Positions 12,661 to 26,529 of a DNA stretch of 64,000 nucleotides are shown one piece after another. Under the pieces are notes generated by a model, which had not been told where the DNA came from, searched no databases, and saw only the letters and a list, made by a program, of their open reading frames with translations. The first letter of the stretch is position 1. Each line of letters begins with the position of its first letter. A program made the translations under genes and the position numbers. Origin of the DNA: Ceratodon purpureus (lineage: Eukaryota > Streptophyta > Bryopsida > Pseudoditrichales > Ditrichaceae); assembly GCA_014871385.1 (NCBI GenBank), contig CM026428.1:13394041-13458040 (forward strand), given 5' to 3'.

Positions 12661-13640
12661 ATTTCACATATAGCTATGCCAACTACTTTGAATGTAGCTG
12701 ATGTCTACTTTACATGTGGCTGTGTTGATTACTTTGGATAGAAATAAGTTATAGTGATTACTTTGCATGTGGTTGTTTTAATTACTTTGCATGTCTGATT
12801 TACATGTGGCTATGCTGACTTCTTTATATGTGGTTATATTGAATACTATACATGTGGCTATGCTGACTACTTTACATGTGGCCATGTTGACTACTTCACA
12901 TGTGGCTATGCTGACTACTTTACATATGGCTATGCATGTGGCTGTGCATGTGACTATGCATGTGGCTATGTTGTCTACTTTACATGTGTCTATACTGACT
13001 ATTCTAAAGGCGGCAATGTTTGTCTATACTAATCATTCTGACTGCTTCACATGTGGCTGATTCAATTATTCAGAACGCGGCAATGTCGTTATACTGATCA
13101 TTCACTCAGAACGCGGCAATGTCGTCATATTGATCATCCACTCTGAACGCGACAATGTTGTCGATATTGATCATACTGACTGCTTCTGAACGTGGCAATG
13201 TTGTTGATGTTGATCATTATGACTCCTTCACATGTGGCTGTACTGATTACTCTGAGCGCGTCAATGTTGTCTACACTGATTATCCTGAACGCGTCAATGT
13301 TGTCTATACTCTCAACGCGTCAATGTTGTCTACACTGATCATTCTGACTGCTACACATGTGGTTGTACCAATTACTTTGAACGCGGCAATTTTGTCTACA
13401 CTGATCATTCTGACTACTTCACATGTGGCTGTATTGATTGCTTTGAACGCGGCAATGCTGACCATATTGACTATTCAAACTGCATTACATGTGGTTGTAC
13501 TGATTTCTCATGATTTCTCATGTGGTTGTACTGATTTCTCTAAACACAGCAATGCTGGCTACACTGATCACTTCAAATGTAGCTATCCTCTCTACTTCAC
13601 ATATGCCTATGCTGACTACTTTGCATGTAGCTATGTTGTT
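12660..13640. repeat. Degenerate minisatellite, about 24-bp period
   Basis: Repeated units of the form acatgtggctatgctgactactt fill 12.66–13.02 kb. They then alternate with a related unit gaacgcggcaatgttgtctac plus actgatcattctgact up to about 13.64 kb. Units have drifted, with 24-bp and roughly 36-bp spacing. The open frames across it (an HVAMLTTL 8-residue repeat) come from the period being a multiple of three; there is no splice signal, start context or conserved domain, so I do not call a gene. Confidence 0.85.
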
Positions 13641-15100
13641 TACTTCAAAAAATGCATGTCGTTCTATATAAAGCCACATAACAATGGAAATTCAATCAAA
13701 GATTTTTTTCCCATTATTACTTATATTATTCATGAAAATCAATAAACCTCACAAAGAATATAACAAATACAATGTTTGATTTTTTTAATTACATTTTCCA
13801 TTCTTTTTGGATCCAAAACTACATTTTCTAAATATTTTACAATACAAGAATCTTTTCACATTTTTTTGATGTAAATGCATTTACAACAACACTTATTTAG
13901 ACTTCAAAACCTACATTAAATCCATGACATCCCAAATCCAAAAAACAACTAATCTAAGTTTCCCCATCCCCATACACACCAAGTAACAAAGTTAGACACT
14001 CCTAGTCTCCTACCAATTCATTTGTAGAGCCTCATGAATGGTGGAAGTATTTACCATGCAGCCCAATCAAGCACTCAGTGAAAGAGTGAATTATTTTGAT
14101 GAGAGCCAATAAGCAGATGGATGACAGATAAGGGATGATCATTGCCAGCCCATCATTCATCATCCTCGTGGAGGAGTCGTGGACTCGTGCCTGAGTCAGC
14201 TTTTCCCCGACGAATGAACCCCCAAAAGACTCATCCCGAAATGCTCTACCATTTTCAGAAATCCATCCATTTACCGTTCTTCATCCCCATGCCCTCCCCC
14301 AACCGAGTCCCAAACGCATCCCCACGACAAAAATTCATCACTTCCCCAATTCCCATCGTTAAATTTAGCTGAATTGTTACCCAAACATTCAAATTGAGAA
14401 ACACAGTGAAACTAAGGTTACTGTACGTCGATAGCAGGTTTGCTTATAAAAAATAATTCTAAAAAAAAAGGGAATTTTAAGGATGGATAAACAAAATTGT
14501 GAAACTTGATTTCATATAATTTTTGTCCATTTTTTAATCCATCTAAGATTATTTTAGTGTTTTTTTTGGAAAAAAAAACAACCAATTTTTTTTTGGGGAG
14601 GGGGAAATAAACCTTATTTTTCCAAAAATTAAGTACTCGTTCAAGGGTGAACGAACTTGCTATAATTGCAACAAAATTTCGTAAGGTGATAGATAATTTC
14701 CTACATTGTCATATGAATTTTGTTTCCTATATAGCACTAAATAAATGAATTACAGTTTCATCTCCAATTAGTTGGTGATTGTTACACAATTAACAGACAA
14801 TTAAAAGTTTATTCTAAATTAAAAGTGAGTTCGCACAGATTGTCATTGAGGCATTTAGCTTTCAAAAAAAATGCTTACTATCCCTAAGTACCAATGGGTT
14901 AAAATACATATGGTTGGCTCAAGAAGCCCCCTTAATTTAATCCACTCCAATGCTCTTGATCGAACTAGAAATAATTCAATGTTGTTCCCTATTTTTGATA
15001 ACTCAGGTAGCCAAAGTTATTTGCTTATCCATAAAACAGTTCTAGAATCGCTCCTTTTTCCTCATCCCATAACCCAAACATCTCACAAACCAAACATCCA
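13641..15100. other. AT-rich intergenic DNA
   Basis: No gene is supportable. A short open frame at 14142–14372 has no recognisable feature. Homopolymer-rich stretches lie near 14460–14640. Confidence 0.5.
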
Positions 15101-15473
15101 TCCAATCGCCGATCTTCATCCAGAAAACCTCGACGAAAAACCACCTCATTCTCCATCCTTCAACAGACTTCATCTACGCTGTCCTCCTCACCGAGGCAGA
15201 GGAAAAGCAAAAAACGAAGCAAAGTTTGAGGAGCGACGTTGTTGCGTCGCCATCGCCATCGCCATCGCTTCGTGTGCTCTCCACCACGCCACGGTCCTCC
15301 CGAGGGCCTCCCCAGCGCTGCACTACTGCAGGAGTATCATCACTAGCCCCCCCTCGCCTTTCTCATTACCAACTCCCCCGAACGGCATCCCTGGAGGTGC
15401 TCTGTGGAGAGAGAGATCACGCCATCACGGGGTCCGCCTCTGGTTGCGGGAATTCGCGGCGTTGGAGGCTCAG
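15100..15473 (+). promoter_or_regulatory. GC-rich promoter / 5' leader exon of the LCB kinase gene
   Basis: A CpG- and CT-rich stretch containing cgccatcgccatcgcc ends in a good donor (gaggctcag followed by gtatgg) at about 15473. The coding exon opens directly after an acceptor (gtgcag, about 17944). This implies a 5' untranslated exon and a leader intron of about 2.4 kb, the same arrangement as the ARID gene. A GGAGT pentamer run (15547–15600) lies just inside the intron. The transcription start is not determined. Confidence 0.45.
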
Positions 15474-17946
15474 GTATGGTCGCGATCCGGTGCCTTGGTT
15501 GTGTTGGTGATGTTCTTCTCTTTGCTCGAGTTTTTATTCCTTGGATTGGAGTGGATGGTGTGGATTGGAGTGGATTGGAGTGGAGTGGAGTGGAGTGGAG
15601 TGTGTTTGGGGGTAATGTGGTGTGGATGTGGGGTTTGGAGGTTGCGTAGGTTGCAGTGCGGGTGCATTTGCGGGAGAGGGAGTGAGTTGCGAGGGTGAGG
15701 AGTGGAGGAGAGGTCCGTTTTGGAGGATTCGACGGGAGCGTGGGGTTTCGTTTGGTAGGGTTTGGGAATCGTGGTAATTTAGGGTTGTGGGAATGGAGGG
15801 TTCGGGGATCGTGGATGGCGTGGTGATGAGGCGGAGGTCTCGGTGGTTGTAATGCAAGGATGTGGAGGGAATGGGATGGCATTGGGGGAGGAGAGACTGG
15901 TTTGGTGTGAGAATGTAGCTCTTCTGTTCGTGTGCTTGTTTGCATTCGTTTAATTTCGGTGCCTCGTTGGTCGCTACTCGAGGTTTCTGTGAGGTCGTGG
16001 GGGGATCTGGAGTGGCTGTGAGTTTTCGGGCGATTGGTGAATGGTTGGTTGAGTTCCGGGGAAGTATTGGTCATTGGTGAGCGGTGTCGCGAGAGTTCTG
16101 CATTTCAGCGTTTCATGTGGCACGTCATGGTGTTTTAATTTTCGTTGCAGTGTTTTAGTTAGCGTGCGTTGTCGAGGTGTTATCCGATCGCTGTAGGGAC
16201 GCGGGGTGCAAGTGCTTTGCACAGTGCAGTAGGGTGCCTCTGGAAATGCATTTGTTGGTTTCGGGACCGAATTGTGGAGGTGTAAGCTTTTGTTTGGGCC
16301 TGGTGTAATCATTAGATTTCCGAATGGTGTAGAGAGTGGAGGGTCTTTTCGTGACAGGCGACTGTGATTACTTTGGTTTTGGTTGTGTGCTTTTATTTTT
16401 TTCAATTTTAATTAGAAAAATTTCTGGTTCGGGTTCTATTTTTCTCCAGAGCCCGTTGATTAGAATGCAATGGCCTTATGTACAAAAACTGAAAATAAAA
16501 GAAAAACAAGTAACTTAAGAGAGTTGTAGCGGTGCTCTCTTTTGTGTAAGTGCCGGGTTCAGGGCTACACCACGCACGCTCATGGCTTATAGCATACGCG
16601 CTATGGCATGCATTACACTATTTAGAGCTTACACCGCAGAGGTGTAGGCATTCCCTGCTTCTCAGGTCCTCCACTTCTGGTGTGTTGTACATGGAATCGA
16701 TTTCTGGCATATCTAATGTTGTAATTGAGGCAGGGATTGTAGTAGTTCATGATTAGGGGCTGTCGGAGTGGTAGTGGTTAAATGGATTCGTTCTTGTGGT
16801 CCTTAGTGGTGAGCTTCGTCTGGGCTTTCTGTGCCTCAACCAAACTGTGCTTCGCATCTTCTCATTAGCGCTATATGCGTTGTGGACTTATTTCCTGCAA
16901 TTATTCTAACCTCTGCTTTGTATTGCCGAGCTACGAATTAATAGAGTGGAACGAGGAATTTTAGAAGCACGGTTTTTGGTGCGATATGAGGGCGTCCTTT
17001 TGTTGCATTTCAGGATTGTAATCACGAATTTCTGGAGTACATTGTGGAACGATGTGCTGATTCTGGCAAAGCTTAGACGTGAGCGGAGGTGCACTGAGCT
17101 TGTAGAGCGTCTGTGTGCGGTAATAGGTGTGGTTATTATTGGTAGAGAACCTATACCCAGGTCTTTTGGCAAGTCTGTGTTCTATTGGAGGGGCATTTTT
17201 TTCGTCTATTTTATAGACTATTTTCAAGGGTATTTCAACGCACTTATATGTGTACTATTTAGATTCTGTATGAACAACTTATGGACTTTTGAAGTTCTGC
17301 TTCTGACTCTTCAGGTTCATCTGCTTGGTATGTGCACTTCTGGCCAATATTTGCTTGTTCGCCATGTTGAAGTATGGGTTGGAACTTGCGGAGGGCTTAC
17401 GGTGATTGAATAGGATTAATAAGTCTTAAGCTTGGCTACACGACTAAAATAACTTCCTTGCTTCATTCGGTGACATTTCCTTCTATTGCAGAATGTGCAG
17501 GAGCGCTTCGCGAAGCTAGTTAGTTTCTTTTGGAGAAGGCAGATGAGGAGTCTCGTTGGCTTGATGGTCTTTGTTCGCAACGATGGTCTGGATAGGAGGA
17601 GGGGTAGTGGTTGAAAGGCGGGCACTGTTTTGAGGCTACCTTCTGAAAGTAAGGATTCGATTTAGCTCATCAATATTTTCACAATACTTGGAAACATTAC
17701 ATCTATGTCTTGAGAAGATCAGAATGCAGGTGGCTGTTAATGTGGTTAGGCTACTAAAACTGTTTTGTTTCGCCCCTCCGATTGGTGGAAGATCAGCAGG
17801 GCCTGTTATTTCCTGCCATGGCGAGGCTTTGGCAGTGTTGTCCTTGAAAGAAAGAAGCGTTTTTCTGTTCTAGAAGTTTCCAAACCAGTTGAATCTGTGC
17901 CCAGTTCTCTTGTCAGAAAATCTTTGTTTTAGAATAATGTGCAGAG

Positions 17947-20900
17947 ATGCGGACTCCTTGGGGAAAGCTAGGGGCTTTGTCCCGTAAGATCAACCCATTA
18001 GGAACGTCTACCCAAAATCATCATGTGACAGACACTGCGCGAAACGGTAATAGCAACGGGAATGGTAATGGACTTGGGGCGCATTCACTTCCAGCTGTGC
18101 CTGGCGAAACATCTCCAGGACGGGCAGGATGGAGTTTTCGAAGATGCGGTCAGTCTGGTTCTCGATCCTTGAAACGCTGCGGTTCAACTGGTATAATTTC
18201 TTTCGTTGCAAGTGTTCAGGAGTATGTCGAAGATGTGAGAATATGTGTATTGCTCATGCTCTATTTTCACCTAATAGCTTGCGATGCTGTGGTCGTAATA
18301 AGTGTTTCCCATTTCTGCAATAAATCTAGTCAATAGTTCTAGACGAGTCTCATGGCACTTCATTCTAAGTGACACCCAGTTTTTGCATTGATATATACAT
18401 ATGCTTTTGTACAGGCAAAGTGAATGGCTTAGGATCTTTGAAGTCTGGCGACGTAAGAATCGATATCGGTGGGGATGAAGACTCGGATCTTTTGGGAGAG
18501 GTTGTCATGACTGGTAACCTGACTCCTTCAAGTAACGGATTTTCGTCGAAGCTCGCTCCTCCTGTGGAGGTTTCTGCACGACTGACCACGAAGGCCTTTT
18601 ACTGGGGCCTGCGATGTCTAAGCCTTGAAGATGTAGTTGCGGTGAGGACTTATTCAAAGTTGTTGGAATAGAAAATAGAGTCAGAAAAGGATTCATGATT
18701 TCCGATCCATTTTAGTCACCTGTTATGTTGTATTATAAACTCGGAATATGTGTTGTGGTAAGCGTGCTTGTGGGCATTGTGTTAGCATGGGACAGAAAGT
18801 CAGTACACATCTTATTGGGCTCATAACTCAGTCACCAATTATTCCGTCTCTGCTGAGACATTACATGCTCCACTTGATTCTTTGGTGGTTCGAATATCTC
18901 CTGCTTTTGAGAGTCCTTTCTTATGACGGAACCTGTCAGTTTGAACTACGTTTATCTGAGCTGAAGAACTGTATTGACGGTTGAAGTGGGAATGCTTGGC
19001 TAGGTTTCGTGCTACACTGGCAGTGAGCGCTTCACGGTACATTCATATCCTTGGACGCACACTCGTTGGGTACCCAGCGCCTTTGGAAAATCTAGTAGAC
19101 GTCGTGATGACAAACATTTCACGGCGCCTAGTGAAGAAGAAGCCGCAAACTGGGCCAACGTGTTTGCCAATTACTGTCATGTAAACGTCATCAAGGTTGC
19201 TCCAAAGGAGCGGAAAGGAACTTCTGTGAAAGAGAACGTTGCGGTGGATGTGAAGATAGTGTGCAAGCCAGGACCTGTGATGCTTGTTGTTGTGAACCCT
19301 CTTTCTGGTAGAGGCAAGGCGAGCAAAGTGTTCCGGATAAAAGTGAAGCCAATCTTGGAAGTACGTCTGTGATGCCGTCTTTTTTATGTCACCTCTACAG
19401 TGTTTGTCTTAGACTTGCCTTGCGTATATATTTTCACTTCTTTTCAGACCGTAAACCGGGATTGCCTGGTGGCAACTTGAATTATCTTTTGCAGATATTG
19501 GAGTAGTGTTTTACCGTTATTGCTCAGTGTGCACTTATTGATTTGACTTTAAAGTTCCCATGTGTAGGAAAATGATTTTGGCTGCAGTTGCTGTTGTGAT
19601 ATAAATACATGAAATTATCGTAGCTTGGACTTGATTCGTTTTTATCTGAACAGTTAGCAGGCTTCCAGCTGAAAGTTGTGGAGACAAAACATGCGCGTCA
19701 TGCCCAAGAGCTAGCATCTAGCATCAACCTTTCAGAATGTGAAAATGGTAGGTTTACGTGCCCAAATTTCATATCGATTGAACAATATAGAGTTTTCAAC
19801 TTGTCAATCTGTGGCTTTGGTTATGTATGCTTCACTCTGGGACGTGTGATTGAGAGTTCGCACCACCTGATCTGATATTCAGAAGAGAACTGGATCGTTT
19901 TATTTAGTTATTATTTTTGCGATTTTTGCGGTTTGGCGGTTAAAACCCTAGTCTTCTTGGTGGAGGCTCCCAAGCAAGTCTTGGTAGTTTAAGTTGTGGA
20001 TGTTCTTGAAAGTTGTTGAATAAAGTGAGCCAGTATGTGCAAGAGTATGCCATATAATACAGAACGGTTTAAAAACTAATGATATCGAACAATGATGCAG
20101 GCATCATTTGTGTAGGTGGCGACGGCATTCTGAACGAGGTAATTCGGAGTGTTCCTCTGCATTATGATTGTGAATAATCTAGCAACCTTTTTAAAAGTTA
20201 TTCTCTTTAAGAAGTGAACCGACGTACGGATAATTAGCATGCACAGGTCGTTAGAACATTAAAAACTTTATTTTTATGCAAACCTGCCGTTGCGTTTCAT
20301 TTGATGAGATAAAAGGGTCCAAGAACGTGATTTCTATGAATACTGGTCACTGAGGATCAATTTTCTGTCATCGATGTTCTCTGTTGGCTTATGTTTTCTC
20401 TTAGAACATTTTGGAAAGCATTTTGTATCTTGTCAAGTGTTGACATGGCCGAATTCTACTAAATATCTTCTGGTACAGCATGTGAACACTGTTTTAATTT
20501 GCTGGAACATCCTTTGCAGGTCTTGAATGGATTGCTTAGCAGAGACGACGCAGAGGCTGCTCGCGCCATTCCCCTCGGCATTATCCCAGCAGGCTCAGAC
20601 AACTCACTGATATGGACTGTTTTTGGCATCCGGGACGCCACTAGTGCTGCTGTTGCCATCGTTAAGGTGCAGATTCTGTCAATATTACTTTAAATTCGTA
20701 TCCTCTAAAGTAGTGTATACAGGTTATATTGGTCATTGTATCAACTTATGCTCATGTAAGGTGACTATGTGAAGATTAGCATTAGTGATGATTGCCAACA
20801 AGTACAGTTCACCTTAAAATTTTAAGCACGTGCCAAGGAACTCAGCATTTGTGAACAGTTCATATTACCTCTGGCCTTTCTTCTGCGTTTATGAACAGAT

Positions 20901-22743
20901 CTGGATACCTTTGGTTGTATTTGTGAACCTTTCATAATGGTAGCAGGTCTTACATTATGCTGCAGTGGTTAAGATCTGTTTGATATTCCGAGAATTAACA
21001 AATTGCGTTCCTACCTCTGGTTCGGATGGACCGCATATTTTTGGGAAAGCTTATGATTCTGGTGCGGCAATCTAGTGCTTTTCCAAATGGAAGGTAACAA
21101 TTTAAGGGATTATTTGGCAGGGAGGTACTGTTCCAACAGACGTCATTGGAGTGGAGTGGCATAATACGGGTGCGGTACATTTTGGTCTTACAGTGGCTTA
21201 TTATGGCTTCATGAGTGACGGTAAGCCTCACATGAGATCATAACAGTTTCTTTACTTTTCAAAGGTTGGATGAGGGACCTGTTGGTTTGGAGAGACAGGG
21301 TACTTTAAAAGTTAGAACGAAGAACGAAGAAATAATTTTCAGCTACAACTTAAGAATGAAGAAGTAATTTTGAAGAGATCGGAAACATGTAAAATGTGAA
21401 CTTTCCACTATGTATGAGTCGAAGATGGTTCGAGTTAAGGTAATTGCGTTCATATGCCTGACACTTCATGCATGCCTTGGGGATATGTCCGTGTGTATTT
21501 ATCTCATGAGCATAGGAAACGGGTCTAACCTGTTTTACATTATGGGTTTTTGCAGTGCTTGAGCTGTCTGCCAAGTATCAACGCCGATGTGGACCGTTGC
21601 GATACTTTGTGGCAGGAGCCTTGAGGCTTCTCTGTCTTTCTCATTATCAGTGCGAGATTCACTATCTTCCAGCTACAGAAACAGACTTGGAATCAGTACA
21701 CATTGACTATGCTGATGCGGAGAATGTTGACATCCCTGCCCAGGATTCAGGATCTTTAGATACATGTTCCGGAGTAACCATGCCAAGTAGGCTAAGTAAT
21801 GATAATTTGGCTGGCATTGTAGAAGCCAATACTGAGCCCTCTAGTTACATTCGAGGCTTAGATGGCAAAACGAAGCGCAATGCCTCTGGGCGACTGGGTT
21901 CTTCTGCAGAGGATGCAGTTACAGTCAATTCTGCAAGTTCAGCTCCCCGGGCTCGGACACGTTCAAAGTCGAGGAGTCATTCTTTTGGGCTCGGTGGCAT
22001 GGTACCTGAAGCAGGCGCTAGGCCAGCAGCTGTTGGTCGACGTGGATCGACGGATGGGTCCTTTGATAATGAGATGGATGTTGCAAGAACAAGGGGGTGG
22101 GCATTGGAGGAAGAAGATAAGTGGGAGAGTCGGAGTGGAACATATCTAGGAGTAATTATGTGCAACCACCAGGCTAAAACCGTTCAGTGCATGAAGACTC
22201 AATCACTAGCCCCTGGTGCAGAGCACGATGACGGACTGGTGCATTTGCTTCTAGTACGGGATGTTGGCCGTTTCAAGCTCATTCGATTCTTCCTATTGAT
22301 GCAATTTGGAAAGCAACTTTCTCTTCCTTTCGTGGAGTATACTAAGGTAATTATGCTCTCTAGTCATTTCAGAAAAAAACACATATGCCGGTCCACATGG
22401 TCGAAGTGACATTTCATATTATGCCTTCGACCCCAAATCAGTCTTTAGCGCTTGTTAACCATTTTTCTGCGGGAGGTGATGTTCTCTTTTTTTAGAGCTG
22501 ATGTTTTAAGATGGATGTGTTCACTAAGCCGACGTTTTGTAAGTTAATGTTCACGTGAAGCTGATCTGATGTTGGTCGAAATTCGATTTATTGCAACAGG
22601 CCAGGGCGGTTTGGTTAAAGCCAGGTGCTGGAGCGCATCAAGGATGTGGCATTGATGGTGAGCTGCTCACATTGGATGGTCCTGTCACGACACGAATGCA
22701 ACCTTACCAATGTAAACTCATTGGCAAACGCCAACGGTTCTAG
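17947..22743 (+). CDS. LCBK1: Sphingoid long-chain-base kinase (sphingosine kinase)
   Basis: Nine coding exons with consistent phase: 17947–18190, 18415–18641, 19004–19360, 19654–19747, 20101–20138, 20520–20666, 21121–21220, 21556–22346, 22600–22743, giving about 713 aa. The N-terminal part carries the PH-like segment of plant LCBK1 (LTTKAFYWGLRCLSLEDVV, then ERFTVHSYP). The diacylglycerol-kinase-type catalytic domain follows: VVVNPLSGRGKASKVF (about residue 250), GIICVGGDGILNEVLNGLL (about 310–327) and GIIPAGSDNSLIWTVFG (about 340–355). DVLELSAKYQRRCGPLRYF and the C-terminal GCGIDGEL motif complete the fold. The enzyme phosphorylates sphingoid bases with ATP to give long-chain-base 1-phosphates; in plants these are linked to stress and stomatal signalling. 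Residues in the long eighth exon (Ser/Arg-rich) form the variable insert of the family. Length is close to the Arabidopsis protein (about 760 aa). All key motifs are intact. Confidence 0.95.
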
Positions 22744-25700
22744 TGTTGCATCGGGGATCTTTGGAATGGAGAGAGACCACGGTGGGTAGGATACCGGATT
22801 AAGTCTCTTGTACTATGGAGGAGATACAGTGTTATGGACGTAGGAAAGGAATTTGTTTTCTCGCAGTAAGCGGTAGGCGGAGATGTTTGTTTTAGGTTAG
22901 TGCAAAATTGAATTTGGGGTTCGAGACAAAAAAGAAATGCCCGAATTGTTATTGTGAACACAGCTGCAGAGTGCAAGGAAGTGAGGTCTTGTGAGATACA
23001 GAAATTGGCACAGAGCGTGCAAAGATGGCTACTGTAACTTAATCTTTTAGTGGATATTTGAGTTGAATTATCATGTACTTTCTTGACAGCCATTCTTTCC
23101 AATTTGTTAAACAGAATAATATGCACAACTTGGCAAGGACACCAACTGTCCATGTTAGTTATGAACTGGCGGATTTTCATATGCTTGTTTGCAATCAACT
23201 ACATTCATGTTCGTTACATCATTTACGTACATATTTCATCAGAGTGATAAGGAAACTCTTTTAACCCAGCGTCGAGAGGCCAGGCATAGTGTCTACCAAG
23301 ACAATCCAAAGTTTTCTTCTCAACGCCGTGGACAAGCTTGTTTCAAGCGTTGTTAACGATCTGTCTTAAATTGACTATCAGGACTGATTTCATCATTAGC
23401 ATTTCGCCAGCATTCAATGCAGGAAGAAATTGCAGAGGACCATCAAATGATGTGCAACAGATTGTGAAATATTTATAAATCTATAAATTTGATTAATTGA
23501 ACTTCTTCTATAATTAATCATAATCTAGAGTATGTCTCTTGATAAGGGTTGCAAGGGAGGATTACCGTAATGTTTAGCAGCAAGGATCACAAGCTACTAC
23601 GTTTAGTAACAAAGAACAAAAGCCGCTACATCTATTAATAAGGGCTATGACACCACCTCTTCTCTAAATTATGGTAATTATGACAACCTAAGTACGACGT
23701 CACATGTTTTATAAACAAAGAACATAGTAGCTCCTCCAACAAATCTTTTCCACTTAGAGGCTAAAAGACAAATACTTTGCCTAAACTTTTAACTTTTACA
23801 ATCACCTACAAAGATATGCTAATTCACATGAACTTTATCCTTCACTGGATGACTTATATTTTAGAATCTTCTTATGCTGCTAGGTGGGCTAGTCTTACTT
23901 ATCTAGCTAGAAAGACACACAAGAGATACACATCATGAGAGCCTCCATAAAACTTCTACTTCTCCCATGTTCCTTCCATTCAAGTTGGATGTCATCACTA
24001 AGTTGCATCTTGTGCTTAGTGGCACATTTGCAGCAATTGGTTGTGACGTCTCCCAAACATGCACCGCACTAATCCATGCATTCAGACAACATGAATCATC
24101 TACTAACCTACTCCTACATCGCCACTTAGGTGCCGCAACCAATGACTGCATATCCACCACTAAGAGCAAAGAAAATATTGATTGAGGAGATACAAACTGA
24201 ATCAGATTCTGATGCGACCTCCGGATCACTAGAAACTAGCAAAACCAGTCCTCCATGTTCATCTCTTGTGAATGCACTCAGGTTCTACCATGGCAAAGAC
24301 TACATCGATCAGAGAGCTAGCTAGAAGTACAGCTCCAGGATTCAGAGAATGTGATTCGGGCAAGATGAAGACTAAGAGTATGAATGATGGTGCGACGAAG
24401 AGTTTTATTTGTGTGCTGTCGAGGTTCGCAGTGGCGCCATCGTTGCCTCATAATTCCATGAATGTCAACATCGTTGTGGAGCCATGGCAAAGTACTTCGG
24501 AGCCATGTACTCATCTGTCTTGAATTAGCGTCGTTTCATGGTGATGACTTTTATTTATCAGTGTTGTGAAATTTGGGCTAGTCGAGAGATCACAGATTCT
24601 AAGTCGGATAAGGTGCTTTGTGAAAGGAGTTTGTCTGCTGAGTTTGTTCTTCTATTAAGGTTGAGCCACCCACAGTCGACCAGGTCCCCATAGCCGATCA
24701 GTAGACTTCCCCAATTCCGAAAAGTTTTTAGATTTAAAATCTTGGGAGATCTAAAAGAAAGTATGAAGCATGATTGGTAGAAAGGGAATCATTTTGAAAT
24801 ATTCTGGTGATCAAGTTTTGGTGTCATGGTGGTCGGTTTTAGGTGGGTCTACATATCGGTTATATGTATTACACAAAAATGGTTTTAAAAATTCATAGTA
24901 AATTAAATATTGAAGTAGACATGAAATTTAAAGTTGCACTCCTTAAACCTATTTCCCCTTCAAGGAAAAATCTCCCTCAACTTATACACCTCCAATATCA
25001 GTAGGAAATCTCTTAACTGGTCGGTTTTAGGTGTCTCTACCTCAGTCTAGTTTTCGAGGTTTGTTTTAAATTGGTTGGGCTCCTGTAGGAGCATTCCAAA
25101 AAATGAATTATGCCAATGTGTGTGCCCAGCACACAGTATTCTTTAGTAAAAGGCGAAAGAATAGTTCGCACTGTGCTGAGCACATGGCTGAGAGTTATTT
25201 GCGTCTTCCGGAAGCAGTAAATAGTGAGCTAGTATTTCCATGATCGCAAACCATGTGGGAATGGTAGCCCCTTGTTAGACGATGTCCATGGCAGAGGAGC
25301 TAAGTCATGGCGACAAGACCAAATCTTCTCAAAACGCAGCTGCATTCATGAAAGTAGTTCTCTGAAGGGAGTGAAAATCTGGGTCATTACAGCAATTCAT
25401 CATCAGATGGAGATGCAGTCTCATCATGCCGGACGGTGGTGCAATTACACCGCTAGATTGGCTTGTCAATTCTTAGTTTCCAGGTGCCCACCTGCATAAT
25501 GAACTCGCAATTGCTTCGGGAGGGTGCCGAAGTCTAATGCTGACCCTCCTGTGTAAAGAATTAGGGATGGAAGCAAATAGTTGACGCACAGGACGATCGA
25601 CTTGGTGTCTGGCAACAGAGTAACCGTACAAATGTTGGAGGAGTCCGACGCTCCTCACTTCGGGAAGACGCTGACGCGCACAATGCTGAAAAGAAATGAG

Positions 25701-25870
25701 CGAGTGGTGAGTGCCCTAAAACCCTAAACCCTAATAAGTGCTCATGATTTCGACCTGTGAGCTCATCTATGATCATGTCTGCAAAGGGGATACCAGTGCG
25801 GTTCATACACGAGTATGGTGATAAGGATTTTCTTAATAGGTATTACAAATCATCAGCATCAGGGGAAGAT
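22744..25870. other. 3' UTR of the LCB kinase gene and intergenic DNA
   Basis: No gene is supportable. Short frames (for example 23967–24185, 24130–24324, 25272–25499) lack domains and splice support. A roughly 130-bp piece at 24715–24860 is repeated in inverted orientation at 37130–37255. A telomere-like motif (ccctaaaccctaa) occurs at about 25717. Confidence 0.45.
24715..24860 (+). repeat. Dispersed repeat, copy A
   Basis: The segment containing agtatgaagcatgattggta and ctggtgatcaagttttggtg matches the reverse complement of 37130–37255 over about 130 bp with scattered differences. The family is unknown. Confidence 0.75.
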
Positions 25871-25874
25871 CTAG

Positions 25875-26529
25875 AGCACAATAAAGTGGACCACAAAGTG
25901 CAAAATGCGATCACTAAGAAGTGAATATGAAGTGTGTTGTTTTTTAAAGCTCAAAGCTGATTTTGAGCATTTTGGTGTAGTTTTTGAGCATTTTAATCAA
26001 TTTCTAGGGTGTCGTAGGGTATCTTGTATGCATCTTTTAAAAAAAATCATCCCTAATTGAAACTAAATTTGACTACTAGTTCTTTTTATCAATTTAAAAA
26101 ACAATGTTCGGTAAAAAAAAACGCACAAAAAGTACTGCGGAAGTGAGTCATTCTCTTAAAAAACATCTTTGCGGTACTTATGGAACCCTAAACCCTAAAT
26201 AAATATGAATTGACTATTTTAGAATACCTCTTAAACATATAGAGGGCAACACTTAATTAAAAATGATTTTTTGATAATTTATGATTCTATAATAGTCACT
26301 TTTTCAAATGACTGCATTCACTTTGCTTGGATTTAAAGCCCTCATACAATAACTTTAAAGTGTCTACTTTGCACGAAGCTTATCCAAGTCGTACAAAAAC
26401 AAGTTGAGAATCCATATTAGCAAATAAAATTGACTTCAATTACATCTTTCCATAATTTTTGTGCAATTTTTACAAAAGGGCTGAAAGTGGCAAATAGCTA
26501 AGCACTTTTGTGGTCCACTTTATTGTGCT
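25875..26529. mobile_element. Non-autonomous TIR DNA transposon, 655 bp, copy 1 (intact outline)
   Basis: The left end reads AGCACAATAAAGTGGACCAC; the right end is its inverse (gtggtccactttattgtgct). The interior is AT-rich and non-coding. A second copy of the same family lies at 37590–46125, interrupted by another element. Shared internal landmarks include gtgtgttgttttt, gattttgagcattttggtg, aaacaatgttcgg and tgacttcaattacatct. No clear target-site duplication could be found, so the superfamily is left open. The TIR may extend a few bases outward (ggagagaagcac). Confidence 0.85.

Noticed and set aside
12791-13745. Possible repeat protein (HVAMLTTL units)
   Set aside because: It is a minisatellite with a period divisible by three; no splice sites, no start context, drifted units.
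14871-16405. Open frames of 80–275 codons on both strands upstream of the LCB kinase
   Set aside because: GC-rich leader and GGAGT repeats keep frames open; the arrangement fits a 5' untranslated exon and leader intron.
23470-24540. Possible retroelement remnant
   Set aside because: No recognisable protease, reverse transcriptase or integrase motif and no paired terminal repeats were visible; only short featureless frames.
25715-26200. Interstitial telomere sequence (ccctaaaccctaa)
   Set aside because: Only two or three units at two places; this is a common plant promoter or intergenic motif and not evidence of a telomere.
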